Below, piece by piece: positions 41,601 through 50,930 of a stretch of DNA of 63,992 nt. Below the pieces are notes generated by a model, which did no database searches, had not been told where the DNA came from, and saw nothing but the letters and a program-made list of their open reading frames with translations. The stretch lies in NCBI GenBank assembly GCA_949751835.1, contig CATKHK010000140.1, positions 1-63,992 on the forward strand, given 5' to 3'. A program made the position numbers and the translations under genes. Positions within the stretch are counted from its first letter, which is position 1. Each line of letters opens with the position of its first letter. This DNA is from Blepharisma japonicum (lineage: Eukaryota; Ciliophora; Heterotrichea; Heterotrichida; Blepharismidae).

Positions 41601-43594
41601 AGGTCCAACAAGACAATTTAGGCAAAAAAGAACAGCTTGTTCAATTTTTACTGGATAGAGGTGTAAAACAGTTTGAGAACGAATATTCAGAGAATAGGGC
41701 AGCTTTTGCATTTAAGGCGATGAAAGATAGATTTGTGAGGATAAAAAATACGATGGCTAGCTTTACCAGGAGGATTGAAAAGATGAAGATGAGGAAAGGG
41801 CTTAAGAAAATCAAGCATGCAGCCTCAGAAAATCAGAAAATTAATTCGTTAAGAGACCTTTTATTAGGTGCTTTTAAACGATATGGTGTAAGATATATGA
41901 AAAATGCTTTTGATAACTGGCATAGAAATGCCCATAAACGCCATGCAACCCGCCTTGAGATTGAGCTTGCAAATGAATCTTCTCAGCATCAAATCCTTAA
42001 AAGCACTCATCAAGCCATCCGCAGCAGAAACCGCACCCGAACCTTTATCCAGCTTACAAACAGAACTAAGAAAAATCTTTTTGACGGCTGGTTTGGCGTA
42101 GTCTGCAAAACTAGAGCTATAGCCCGTGCCAATGTAAAATTCCAAAACCAGTCAAAACTTATAAAACTAGGCTTTGCTGTAGGACAATGGTATGGCCATA
42201 GAGATAAGTCACTGCGTAGAAAGCATAGAGATAACATTGCAGCTGGGAATTATATGAAAATTATTATATCAAGGATTTTCGGAGCTTGGAAAAGGCTTCA
42301 TTATGAAGGTAAATATTTGACTGATGTGTTTAAACTAGTAGGAAAACGATATTATAGGGACTCAATTTCTTCTGGAATGGCTGCTATAAAATCTTATGCA
42401 ATTGCCCATGCCAAGCATCACGAATGGAACGACAGGGTAAAAAGTGCTGCCTTAGCCAGAAGACTTTTCTCCAAAACCAAAACAATCCTAGGCAGAGGCT
42501 TCAGAAAGTGGACTGAATGTATCAAATATAGAGAAAAAATGCAGCATAGGGTCAAAGGTGTACTAATCCGAGCCTTAAGAAGAAAGCTGAGAAAGGCCTG
42601 GCAGCTATGGGAAGAACATTTTGTCATAAAAAGTACAGTTGAAGTTACAAATAAAGAAGGCTCAGTCGCTATGGACAATGAAATCTTACGAAATCGCGTC
42701 GATATTTTAAATCAGCTCATAACAGATGAAGGAATTGACAGAAAATACGTCGAAAACTACATCCTAGAACGAGAAGACCTCAAATCTGCGATGAAAAGGA
42801 AAAACGTCAACAGATTAAGAAGGGCAAACGGCAAAGAAAATGCTTCACAGGACGGAAATCTCGCAGCCAGAATGTTCCTTATATGGAAAATGTGGGTGAT
42901 TAAAAGAAAAAAGATCAAGAGAGTCGCGATTAGAATGCAGGCTTATAAGAGAAAAGGAGAAGTCATGAAGGCATTTTTGACTTGGAAGAAAGGCTTCCCA
43001 CTAGTTGTAAACACTGTAAATAAACTGACCAGAAAAGAACTGTATTCTCTTATCGCAAAAATGGACCGTGATTTGAAAACCATTGAAGGCAAGCTAGAAA
43101 ACAACCACAAAGACGTGGTTTACCTACAAACTTATGCAAATATCTTGCAAAACAACGTAAGAAAAGGCCAAAACCTAGCTTTATCACTATGTAATATGAA
43201 TACCCACAAATCCTTGTTCAGAGGTATGATCAGATGGATAATGCACACAAACCTCTGTAAGGTTCATGATTTATTATCCCAGCTAACTTCTACAGAAGAA
43301 CAATTATTTATTATAAAATCCCATTTAAGAGGTATAGAAGAAGAAAATAAGTCATTAGTAGACGAAAATATGGAGCTTAGACAAGCTTCATTAGACGGAA
43401 TCGCTATTGCAGACGCCTTTGAGACTTTAACAAAAGAACGCGAAAAACTGTCAGTGGACCTTGCTGACAGAGCTGCCACCATTAAAAGACTGCTCGAGCA
43501 GAACTCTCAGCTTATGAGCAAGCTGAAAAAGGCAGGACTTGACGAGTCCTATGCTACTCCTGAAAGAGATTTCCCTAAAAACGTTAGATATTAA
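38606..43594 (+). CDS. SFI1-like centrin-binding repeat protein, 1,662 aa
   Basis: The N-terminal ~250 residues are coiled coil (LNQKEYELYQRERATQLQDI). Residues about 260-1530 carry more than twenty spaced repeats of the type A-F-x-x-W-(K/R) followed by a basic helix, such as FDRWRGSLG, FFADWRTNF, AFEKWTRF, GFHTWKKEI, LFYAWKSYK, YFYQWKQV and SFRLWKRQ. This is the signature of SFI1 and related proteins that bind one centrin per repeat. The C-terminal ~130 residues are coiled coil again. Centrin-SFI1 arrays form contractile or scaffolding fibres at basal bodies and, in ciliates, in the cortical infraciliary lattice. No intron and no in-frame TGA in 5 kb. Confidence 0.9.
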   Translation: MFESSNRSHSNPPIRDRAPQSLAQDTVSLRKQLNQKEYELYQRERATQLQDIENSQTVTQSGDRAQLMKRINGLLIEVDKLNQDKQDLMNQLHSEKLHNEELQRKMKHSGKVKSVVDRNMQSDLKFEKEENNRLRHLLHTIEIERAELRSKLKDFEIAASSFGYEKNEYMMKLQQNIDKIAILDADNRMLTEKINIMQGKISTVEDECTKLMRERAEMRETISILEGEKGELNIRMHDEAVRMENYQISKNNETENMKWIHKRHCRLLASRNICKELERVVARRLNSALTEMSDTLKFCQNQVYGVGKVVANLEKCNTRMTKRLFDRWRGSLGWANVQAIRLNLVEKLGNRGVLSKFFADWRTNFLYQQRCKQRHGIALSLIYKAFGKSNEHSIRARFLQWKYLFTYNNHKNLNFNTLAFRIFKGKIKHAFEKWTRFTDKMRFEQAKEDLSTDFAAVMLKGAYFRALKDLVFHKKYSRNLEEYQQQQADKLYQVNILHEMQRYTQNSNSKRYVVKKMMRRWTNKDLAKGFHTWKKEIKQKKTLDRLYKYFGVLDNAHMHTTKQKLFYAWKSYKLTQKLKAASDELAVEKPKRIELEQKLSFTHNENLRNSQIKVGRVLAKRFNVQVSSYFYQWKQVASTFYGSLPRVKKMLVYQYMGKLGKSFRLWKRQVINEDIIALCRKNEDTMAENSALAEHINNLEYALQSAINEKNELVSKKMRNVILSIKNREISAALRTWARNALHISNVENAGHRLEKKLRELIFYQALDAIMAKSIAHKQQEAREKRLAHYVMIRWRNWLNTTFDAWKDYSRVLQAFRRQLKKSQARANQLNTQYVLSKWKNIIKAQKLQENINLQQNLKKNISNLSKALENKTQEHELQVRANEKLSKNLRSQCRRRIIMAFLRCSQGSRRIYFDRWRDKIALKDSQIHHSDRLLRLWNKIKSRQAWRNWLQYIKRKIIHYSEEEITIHVAEKKQMKREHKGVRAGFQQQLKERENLIKVQQDNLGKKEQLVQFLLDRGVKQFENEYSENRAAFAFKAMKDRFVRIKNTMASFTRRIEKMKMRKGLKKIKHAASENQKINSLRDLLLGAFKRYGVRYMKNAFDNWHRNAHKRHATRLEIELANESSQHQILKSTHQAIRSRNRTRTFIQLTNRTKKNLFDGWFGVVCKTRAIARANVKFQNQSKLIKLGFAVGQWYGHRDKSLRRKHRDNIAAGNYMKIIISRIFGAWKRLHYEGKYLTDVFKLVGKRYYRDSISSGMAAIKSYAIAHAKHHEWNDRVKSAALARRLFSKTKTILGRGFRKWTECIKYREKMQHRVKGVLIRALRRKLRKAWQLWEEHFVIKSTVEVTNKEGSVAMDNEILRNRVDILNQLITDEGIDRKYVENYILEREDLKSAMKRKNVNRLRRANGKENASQDGNLAARMFLIWKMWVIKRKKIKRVAIRMQAYKRKGEVMKAFLTWKKGFPLVVNTVNKLTRKELYSLIAKMDRDLKTIEGKLENNHKDVVYLQTYANILQNNVRKGQNLALSLCNMNTHKSLFRGMIRWIMHTNLCKVHDLLSQLTSTEEQLFIIKSHLRGIEEENKSLVDENMELRQASLDGIAIADAFETLTKEREKLSVDLADRAATIKRLLEQNSQLMSKLKKAGLDESYATPERDFPKNVRY

Positions 43595-43615
43595 TATTTA
43601 AGCTTAATTTGTTAT

Positions 43616-44347
43616 TTAAATTCGTGCCATTTTAAAAGAAATTCGAAGATTTGGGAATGCTAAGCTGTATACATAAGGGAGAAATACAGCCATCGAAATT
43701 ACAGTCCATTCACAGACAGCTTCGACGTTTTGGTTGACCCACCAATTTGCATTTTTGGAGTATGCAAAAAAATATTCATAAATATTGAAGCCAAGCATAG
43801 TAATTCCAAACGTCAAATATTTTTCTAAAAATCCTTTCCATTCTATCCTATCTGCAGGTATATTTATTTTCCTCATACATAACATTGACATATAAATCCA
43901 TATTAAAACCCCTGTAATAAACCATATCATAATTCCTATATGGATTTTTTCTAATGGCATTATGTGAGAACTATTAGCTTCGTCTATCATTGATATAAAC
44001 GGCAAGGTAAAAGTAATGAGAATTCCCAGGCTTGCAAAGCAAAAATTAAAACAGCGCCCGTAGATGTGAGAAAAATGTGTATAGGAGATGATGAGAAATA
44101 TAGGCAAAACTATTGTGAAATATGTGAGAGTAAAGTTGAATAGACGGTCGTGACCACGGAAACATGCAAGATAACTTAGGGTAGGCCAAAATGTGGAGCA
44201 GTCAAAAGTGTCTCTGCATGACCAAAAAATGTTGAAGACTAGTAAGAACTCCATGATCAAGCAGGTTATTAGGAAAAAGGTTCTGCCGGAGTACTCGAGG
44301 TCTGAAGACTTTTCTTTTAATACTGATGAGCCTGAGCCTTTTGCCAT
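43616..44347 (-). CDS. Frag1/DRAM/Sfk1-type six-helix membrane protein
   Basis: 243 residues with six hydrophobic helices: FFLITCLIMEFLLVFNIFW, then FNFTLTYFTIVLPIFLIISY, a GILITFTLPFI helix, GIMIWFITGVLIWIY, one near FGITMLGFNIYEYFF, and VISMAVFLPYVY. The extracellular loop after TM1 contains TFWPTLSYLACFRGHDRLF, like the PTIS..G..PE block of the Frag1/DRAM/Sfk1 (TMEM150, CWH43 N-terminal) family. These act in lysosome or plasma-membrane lipid homeostasis or GPI-lipid remodelling. Convergent with the SFI1 gene, 21 bp apart. Confidence 0.68.
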   Translation of the reverse strand: MAKGSGSSVLKEKSSDLEYSGRTFFLITCLIMEFLLVFNIFWSCRDTFDCSTFWPTLSYLACFRGHDRLFNFTLTYFTIVLPIFLIISYTHFSHIYGRCFNFCFASLGILITFTLPFISMIDEANSSHIMPLEKIHIGIMIWFITGVLIWIYMSMLCMRKINIPADRIEWKGFLEKYLTFGITMLGFNIYEYFFAYSKNANWWVNQNVEAVCEWTVISMAVFLPYVYSLAFPNLRISFKMARI

Positions 44348-44395
44348 ATTAGTCTATTTATTATAAAACTTATTTATTTGCAATTTCAAATAATT

Positions 44396-45124
44396 TTAGC
44401 ATTGATTTTCTGGCATATTCATTCCAAGGTTAACTAGCAGCCGTTTTGGCCTCCTTTTGCTAGTTGACGAATGTATCGAAGGCAGCTTTTTAAAAGAATC
44501 ATTCGAAATCTTGCTAATATTCAGCCTAAATTCTGGTGTTATAGATCTTTTATGAGAATACTGAGTCCTCAGCTTAGGCCTACTAGCTGCTGCTCTACTA
44601 TTTAAACTTGACATTCTCTCTATACTTCTGCTTTCGTCTGAAAAATCTTGATACAATTTTGTTGAATTGCTATTAAGATTCGGCGAACATAGCAGTTTTT
44701 TTATGTGTGGGCTAATATATTTAGGCGAATTATTCCTCTGGATTTCTGATCTTTGCATTATTATTTTTTCGTTACTACTTTTCTCAATTTCCATAGGAAA
44801 TTTAGAAAATTGGCTTGTCGGTGGCGATTTTTGCAAAAAAGAATTTAAATCTTCTTTGGCTTGGTCAAAATAAGGACTTACCTTTCTATTGAAAGCTTTG
44901 ACTACAGAATTTACCTGTCGGAATGCTCGAGTGTAAGCTTTGAATCGTCTTTCTAAATAATGGTTTGATGGGACAGTTTTTATGTTGGAGTCAAAAGAGT
45001 TGTTGGGGGATTTAGAAGGGCTTTCTACTCGTTCAAAGCTGATGCTGGCTGGGGATTTTCTGCTACTGCTGCTTTTATGAAAATTTGATCCATTTGATCT
45101 AGGATTGTATTTTAAAGCATCCAT
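44396..45124 (-). CDS. Ser/Lys-rich hypothetical protein, 242 aa
   Basis: Low-complexity, basic, Ser/Asn-rich sequence with SP and TP sites (RKSPASISFERVESPSKSP). One more ordered segment at about 53-85 (YLERRFKAYTRAFRQVNSVV) could be an amphipathic helix. Family not recognised; probably a phosphorylated disordered protein. Clean frame, no introns. Confidence 0.65.
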   Translation of the reverse strand: MDALKYNPRSNGSNFHKSSSSRKSPASISFERVESPSKSPNNSFDSNIKTVPSNHYLERRFKAYTRAFRQVNSVVKAFNRKVSPYFDQAKEDLNSFLQKSPPTSQFSKFPMEIEKSSNEKIIMQRSEIQRNNSPKYISPHIKKLLCSPNLNSNSTKLYQDFSDESRSIERMSSLNSRAAASRPKLRTQYSHKRSITPEFRLNISKISNDSFKKLPSIHSSTSKRRPKRLLVNLGMNMPENQC

Positions 45125-45268
45125 TTACTGGGAATAATAAAAATTCGATTTTAAGATAGGAATAAGGTAAAGTCTGAGAAAATTCTCTGAAAATCCTTAA
45201 TAAAAATTATTCTCATATTTTCTCACCAAAATTTCTAAACATTTTAATAAAGGCTGATAAAATTTAAT

Positions 45269-46327
45269 ATGGAAGAAAAAGAAGCCACTATTAGCTTTAC
45301 ACCTAAAAAAGCTATTACTACTAAACACAACCGGCATTTTTCTTACACCCCTTCAATAAGCTGCTCAGTAAAAGTCCCTCAAACACATTATGACTACAGA
45401 ACAGTTTCGAATAACACACCTACAAACAAAAACTTCTCAGCCCGTGAGCAGAATTCACTGTTACAGAATTTACAAAAGCAAGTGAATGAAAAACTTTCCA
45501 ATGCAAATGTAAGGAGACATTCATCAGAACCTCCAACAGATGACTCAAGCCAAGAGCACATCAATGTTTCCACACAATGTGATGAGTCAATCATAAATTC
45601 CAATGCATGTTTTATAACCAGAGTAAAGCTGCAATTATATAAAGCTAACACAAATGTATCAAAATCTTCCACGAAATCAAGCGAAAAACAGCTTCCTACA
45701 ATGAAATATAACCTCCCGAAAAGTCCTATAGAAAACCCCAAACCTAAAGAAAAAAGGTCAAAATACATAAAACCAAGAGTTATGGTAGAAATTCGGCATT
45801 TAGAAGCTATGGTTGATGCGAAAATTTCTCAAGGACAAAAATTGTTTATAGGTGATAGATTACCGCCTATAAGAATTCCTGAAGAAAAAATAGAATTTTC
45901 CAATGAAAGTGTATATAAGCATCAACGAAATATATCGACAAGAGAAAATGTAAATAAATCAAAATCCGTTACTCCTAGTAGGGAGAGCAGAAGATGCCAA
46001 AACCCTATGAAAAAGCCTGCAAGGTTTCTTTCCGTTGAAGAAATAGAAAGCCAGATCGGGAATAATAAAGAGCTTTCGTTTAAACCGCACAGAAATATCA
46101 GTCTTGATATGAAATTATTAAGAGAAACTGATGAAATAATTACACAGAAAAAACTTGAGATGGACAAAATTGCAAGAATTTATGAAGCCACCTTGAAAAA
46201 AGCAAGCATCTTGAAAAATGCGAAGGATTTTGAGGATACTTGGAACTGGAGCTCCCCTGAATCTAGCCCAACTCCAGCTAAAGCTGTAAGTTTCGAGCAA
46301 AAAGCGGAGTCTCAAGACTATTTATAA
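45269..46327 (+). CDS. hypothetical protein, 352 aa, basic and mostly disordered
   Basis: Basic, Ser/Pro/Lys-rich sequence with short ordered stretches, e.g. NSLLQNLQKQVNEKL (about 61-75) and a helix near the C-terminus (ETDEIITQKKLEMDKIARIY). It contains NVSTQCDES, a VSTQCD-type motif frequent in cytoskeletal disordered proteins. Divergent from the gene at 44396. No family recognised. Confidence 0.65.
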   Translation: MEEKEATISFTPKKAITTKHNRHFSYTPSISCSVKVPQTHYDYRTVSNNTPTNKNFSAREQNSLLQNLQKQVNEKLSNANVRRHSSEPPTDDSSQEHINVSTQCDESIINSNACFITRVKLQLYKANTNVSKSSTKSSEKQLPTMKYNLPKSPIENPKPKEKRSKYIKPRVMVEIRHLEAMVDAKISQGQKLFIGDRLPPIRIPEEKIEFSNESVYKHQRNISTRENVNKSKSVTPSRESRRCQNPMKKPARFLSVEEIESQIGNNKELSFKPHRNISLDMKLLRETDEIITQKKLEMDKIARIYEATLKKASILKNAKDFEDTWNWSSPESSPTPAKAVSFEQKAESQDYL

Positions 46328-46688
46328 TAAATAATCGCTACTTAATTAAATTTCGCATTAAAAACTAATGAAGAATTCAATTCATCTTTCCAAATTAGAA
46401 GTACATTATAAATGGTTTTTCAGAGAAAAGATCAGAAAGTAGGATTATGACAATAATTTCTCTTATATTATGATTTAAATTTATTATTCTCAAACAAATG
46501 ACAGAATAAACAATATTCACGATTAAAAAAAGACCTTTTCAAGCTTAATATTAAATAAAAGGTCTTGAATAATTTTAACCAAAAGTAAAGCATTATAGTA
46601 TTTTACTTACCCATTTAAGATTAGTGTTTTAATTATAATTTCATAAAAATTAAATCTGAATATTTCATTGATTTCCAATACATTGATA
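46328..46688. other. convergent intergenic region
   Basis: 361 bp of AT-rich sequence between convergent genes. The pair aaaagaccttttcaagctt / ataaaaggtcttgaa (46530-46567) forms an imperfect inverted repeat, possibly a 3'-end hairpin. Confidence 0.4.
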
Positions 46689-47465
46689 TTATTTAGCTTC
46701 TTCTAAGTCCTTCTTCAGCTCTGTCATCAGCGTTTTCACAAATTTCGGCACTCCAGTTGACGTCAATTTTCTTGCTAGCTTATTCATCACATTAGTCATC
46801 CCAATATCCAGATGTGAAATGCTCGTCACAAGCGTGATATTCCCATTTTCGTCTTTTTCTATGGGCTCGTAATAGTAGCCACCCACAAATAATTTGACTC
46901 TTACATAGTCATTTTGCACTGGGAATTCTTCAGATTCTACTGAGGTGTTAAAATCTGCGATTGCTTCCCCAATTTTGGCTTTTTTGCATGCTATGAGATT
47001 TTCCCTGGAGGAAATAGCCCACTGTTTCTTATAAATTGTACGGATTATGCAAGTTGAAGGGTCAAGCTGGGCGATTCTTTCAGAGGAAAAAATGTTTTTG
47101 TCCCATGCAGGTCTTTTTTCGAGCTTTTGGAGAAATGATAAGAGAGCTTCAGGCTCATAGGGCATTTTAAATTGATATTTTACTAGGTAGCCATCTGAAG
47201 TTTCTTTACCAGAGACTTTGCAGTCTGGGTTGTCTACAACAATTTCGCAGCCTCCGCCTTCAATACCTTCATTAATGAGATTAAGGAACTCTTGCTTGGC
47301 ATCCTCTAGTTTATTTTGGACATCAGCTGTATTGAAGCCTCTAATAATGGAGGGAGCTGATTGCATGGGCTGCTTTACTTTTTCTGGGTTATCAATAAGA
47401 ACAATTTCTGGCGCTTTGGTGGATTTCATACATGTATTGCAGAGATTTGAAAAATTGTTCCCCAT
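46689..47465 (-). CDS. START-domain lipid-transfer protein with N-terminal lipidation signal
   Basis: 258 residues. The N-terminus MGNNFSNLCNTC has Gly2 and Ser6 for N-myristoylation and Cys9/Cys12 for palmitoylation. Residues about 55-255 form a START-like fold: KYQFKMPYEPEALLSFL, the RPAWDKN block, RTIYKKQWAISSRENLI (equivalent to the YV....WP...RDF segment) and a C-terminal lid helix (VPKFVKTLMTELKKDLEE). The expected role is lipid binding or transfer while anchored to a membrane leaflet. It is distant from PCTP or StAR; ligand unknown. Confidence 0.82.
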   Translation of the reverse strand: MGNNFSNLCNTCMKSTKAPEIVLIDNPEKVKQPMQSAPSIIRGFNTADVQNKLEDAKQEFLNLINEGIEGGGCEIVVDNPDCKVSGKETSDGYLVKYQFKMPYEPEALLSFLQKLEKRPAWDKNIFSSERIAQLDPSTCIIRTIYKKQWAISSRENLIACKKAKIGEAIADFNTSVESEEFPVQNDYVRVKLFVGGYYYEPIEKDENGNITLVTSISHLDIGMTNVMNKLARKLTSTGVPKFVKTLMTELKKDLEEAK

Positions 47466-47754
47466 TTTACTTTAATACAACGATTTTTTACTTATTTCTT
47501 GCAAACATGAATTGCATATTTCTCTATAAAAATATTCCATGCATTGATTTTATCAAATCTTTAAATTGATTACTTCGGTTTAGAAACTGTTTATTAAAAT
47601 CCTCTGATGATTAGCATGAAATGTGTCATATTAAAATCTGAAGAAAACTATATCAATATTTGGTGTTTAGAGATAAAATATTAATATTGCCTGAATAGTG
47701 TTAGCACAAATGAAATAATGGCGTTCTATCTGGGCCTGCATAGTTTGGGATTTT

Positions 47755-48609
47755 GATGCAGCTTGGAGAAAAGCCAAAGAAATCGTTTAAAATTGAATTT
47801 TACCTATTCGGTGATGCAACAACTGTTGAGAGAAAATTATTTTTGTTTGAAGAAAGTTGCACCCTCCTAAAAAGGCACAATTATACCAGTATTAGCTTGA
47901 AATACTGTCCTTACTGAAATCCTATAGCCTGTAATATTTGGGCCTTTTTCTATAATTCCCTGCCAGCAGTATTTTTCAACTTAGGGATTTGCAACCCAGA
48001 ATTCGCAAAATCAACAACTTTCTGATTATATACAGTCAGAATCATCACAGCGCTTGAGCTAGAGTCTCCCTAGTATCAGTCAAGATGCCATTAGAGGTTT
48101 CGCAAGACTATCTCTGGCAGTGCTCGATAAAGATGAAATATCCGACTGCAGTTTTAAAAGCCTTCTATTCTCTTTTTAAGGCACTAAATAAGAAAGCACT
48201 TAATTTTTTATTCAAAATCATAATATCTTTGATAAAGAGGAATTCAGAAGAGAATGATTTTGCAAAAGGCGTATTATGCATTGACTACATTAGGTTAGAC
48301 TGAAATCGCGTAAGAAAAGTGGAAAATGCTATTGCTCCAGGTAAGTGTTTTTTATATCCTAGCATTCTGAATGCTTTTCAGAATTTTACTTCTGATGTAA
48401 ATACAGTTGAAGAAGCTCCTCATTGTAGCAACATCCTGTCATACTTACCAGGGAAGCATAAATGCACATGATTGAAAATGAGGAAGAAAATAAATATGAA
48501 GAAAGCGACACCTCAAATGAAGGAGAATCAATTGAGTTACCACAGAAAAGACAATAGAGCAGAAAATGAAATAAATAAAAAGATTCTAGGTTTTACTTTT
48601 AAAAAATAG
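47755..48609 (+). pseudogene. decayed gene, unknown family
   Basis: From ATG 47755 a frame runs about 100 codons (GEKPKKSFKIEFYLFGDATT, then Cys/Trp-rich sequence) to TAG at 48071. A 16-nt GT..AG segment at about 48065 could bridge to another frame that soon stops. Downstream frames (KKALNFLFKIIISLIKRNSE; IENEEENKYEESDTSNEGES) lie in different phases. The 3' part, from gaagaaagcgacacctcaaa, is repeated at about 50280. Probably a duplicated, decaying gene. Confidence 0.45.
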
Positions 48610-48700
48610 TTTTAAAAGCACTCGAAAAATCATTGCTCTTCAGTGTGAAATTTAACAAATAAGAAGTTAGGCATCCAATTCATTGCTTTTTATAATAAAT

Positions 48701-49147
48701 ATGAAATATTCAATAGAGCAGGATCCAAAGTGGAAGTATACAAAGTTAGAATGAAGCATTTGGGGTAAAATTACTGGAGCATTAAGGAGCGGAAAAATTA
48801 AAGTAATAGAACAGATCATGGCAAAGTACAGCCGACGCGATGTCCAAAGATTTATTAAAGAGAATATTGACGTATTTTTCAGTATTGCCTTGTCTTCACA
48901 TCATAGTGAATCAATCAATTTTATCATCAGACATGTGGAAAAGGACTTACTAATGGAAGCTATTGAAAGTGATGACTACTTAGATTTGAGGAATTTTATA
49001 GATTATGTTTCTAGGAAAAAAGAAGAAAGTCTGCTCGAACAAAGTCTACTCGAAATTTGGAGAGAAACACTGGCTAAGTTAGCCGAATTGGATGTTGAGC
49101 TAGGCAAATTGATATACAGTGTTGGCCACGCTATTTTCAATAATTAA
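48701..49147 (+). CDS. small hypothetical protein, 148 aa, one of a duplicated pair
   Basis: Start at ATG 48701; one TGA (KLEW SIWG) is Trp. A mostly helical, charged protein (DVQRFIKENIDVFFSIAL, FIIRHVEKDLLMEAIES, FIDYVSRKKEESLLEQSLL). No known domain. A paralogous copy about 1.79 kb downstream is a pseudogene, which argues that this one is the functional member. Promoter context: tttataataaat immediately before the ATG. Confidence 0.55.
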
Positions 49148-49689
49148 ATGTGATATTTTAGGTAATCCTTCTGATTTGATAAATTATACATCAATAATAA
49201 ATACAAATATTAATAATTTATTACTTATATTCTTACAAGCATATAATACTTAGATGCCAACACCGGCAAATTCCTAAGCTCTTAATAGGACCAAAACTAT
49301 TCTCAAAAAAACTATATTCAGCTATATCTTTGTCACCCTCACAGCCGAGTTGTTGGATAGTAAGTCTGTTTGGATAATTCTTCTTATCTTAATTACCGTC
49401 ATTAAAATATTGGTATTCAATCATTTTAGATCAATATTAATTAAAACCATGCAAATAGCAAATTAATCTGGAATGATCCGCATAGGCAAAGATTTGCTAA
49501 TTATTTTGATGGTGAAATTTCTAGGGTTGTCTACTCATTTTAGGAAGTAGGATTAGTAAATCCACCTATTGGAAATCTGTTTTAAAATCGAAGACATGAT
49601 AGGGTTATACCTTAATTTTAAATTTGCAAACGAATAAGTTTGATAAATTTAAAAGTGGGATAGGAAAACCTAGATAGGTATTCGTTGTT
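49148..49689. other. non-coding or decayed sequence
   Basis: About 540 bp with no open frame of note; part of the duplicated, decaying block between the START gene and the giant gene. Confidence 0.45.
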
Positions 49690-49945
49690 TGAATTTGATT
49701 ATCAAGACTAATCTGTTTATCTAATACTGCTTTTAATTTGACTTTCAGCTCTGCAACTTTTCTTATTCGACTCTAAATCTATTCTAAGCATTAGATAAAT
49801 TTTTAACGGCTTATTGTGAGTATTTTATTGACTTCTTCTAATCTTTTTGATTTAGGCCCCACTTCTCTTGATACTTGAGCATAGTTTGCTATAGCATAGA
49901 TTCAGTCACAGAGATATTTTGATGAAACCTTTGGAAAACATTTTT
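49690..49945 (-). pseudogene. dynein heavy chain relic (AAA4-stalk region)
   Basis: The minus strand reads WIYAIANYAQVSREVGPKSK then RLEEVNKIL before a TAA. This matches the W..A...YA.V...V.PK...L pattern at the start of the dynein stalk. Further downstream, KVAELKVKLKAVLDKQ continues the stalk coiled coil in another frame. No motor domain is present. Confidence 0.55.
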
Positions 49946-50117
49946 TCTGAAATAAATTAGAAAACTGGCTTTATATTTTGAGGGTGATGGGTTTTTATGC
50001 TGTCTTTAGATTAAGCCATTTTTCAAAATCGTATTTTTCCGCATTCATCAAAGATAGTTTTGAAAAATTTATATGCTTAATTATTCATTAGATATTGATA
50101 TTTAAATTGTTTAATTT

Positions 50118-50342
50118 ATGCAACTGCAGCGCAAGAATTACACGCATGCATTTTTGTCTGGCATGAGCTGTATTTACACACAGAAAAGTTTGTATGACGA
50201 ATTTCTTGGTCACTCTATGTGTACGGACCCATTTTATGTTCATATTAGGCTATATGCATTTGCCCTCAATTCTATGAAGAAAGTGACACCTCAAATTAAG
50301 GAGAATCAATTGAGTTACCACAGAAAAAAGAGCAGAAAATGA
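50118..50342 (+). pseudogene. remnant of the duplicated upstream gene
   Basis: Its 3' half from about 50275 matches 48500-48590 (gaagaaagtgacacctcaaa); the frame differs and carries a stop. The 5' half has no counterpart I can see. Confidence 0.35.
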
Positions 50343-50491
50343 AATAAATAAAAAGATTTTAGGTTTAATTTTTAAAAATAGTTTTAAAAGCACTCACAAA
50401 ATCATTGCTCCTCAGTGTGAAATTTAACAAGTAAATAAGAAGCTAAGTTAGGCATCCAATTCTAAAATATTAATTGTTTTTTATAATAAAT

Positions 50492-50930
50492 ATGAAATAT
50501 CCAATATAGCAGGATCCAGTGTGGAAGTATACAAAGTTAGAATGAAGCATTTTGAGTAAAACTGCTGGAGCATTAAGGAGCGGAAAAATTAAAGTAATAG
50601 AATAGATCATGGCAAATTACAGCCGACGCGATGTCCAAAGACTTATTAAAGAGAATATTGACGGATTTTTCAGCATGGCTTTGTTTTCACATCATAGTGA
50701 ACCAATCGATTTTATCATCAGACATGTGGAAAAGGACTTACTAATGGAAGTTATTGAAAGTGATGACTACTTAGAATTGAGGAATTTTATAGATTATGTT
50801 TCTAGGAAAAAAGAACAAAATCTGCTCGAACAAAGTCTACTCGAAATTCGGAGAGAAATGCTGGCTAAGTTAGCCGAATTGATGTTGAGCTAGGCAAATT
50901 TATATACAGTGTTGGCCACGCTATTTTCAA
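50492..50930 (+). pseudogene. broken paralogue of the gene at 48701
   Basis: Aligns along its whole length with 48701-49147. It has TAG after MKYPI (50507), another TAG just before the internal Met at 50609, and a one-base deletion near 50877 (gaattgatg for gaattggatg) that removes the C-terminal end. An internal 94-codon frame survives, but the lesions argue against function. Confidence 0.75.

Noticed and set aside
44667-44873. 68-codon hydrophobic plus-strand frame
   Set aside because: Antisense of the Ser/Lys-rich gene at 44396; the hydrophobicity is the complement of Lys/Asn/Glu codons.
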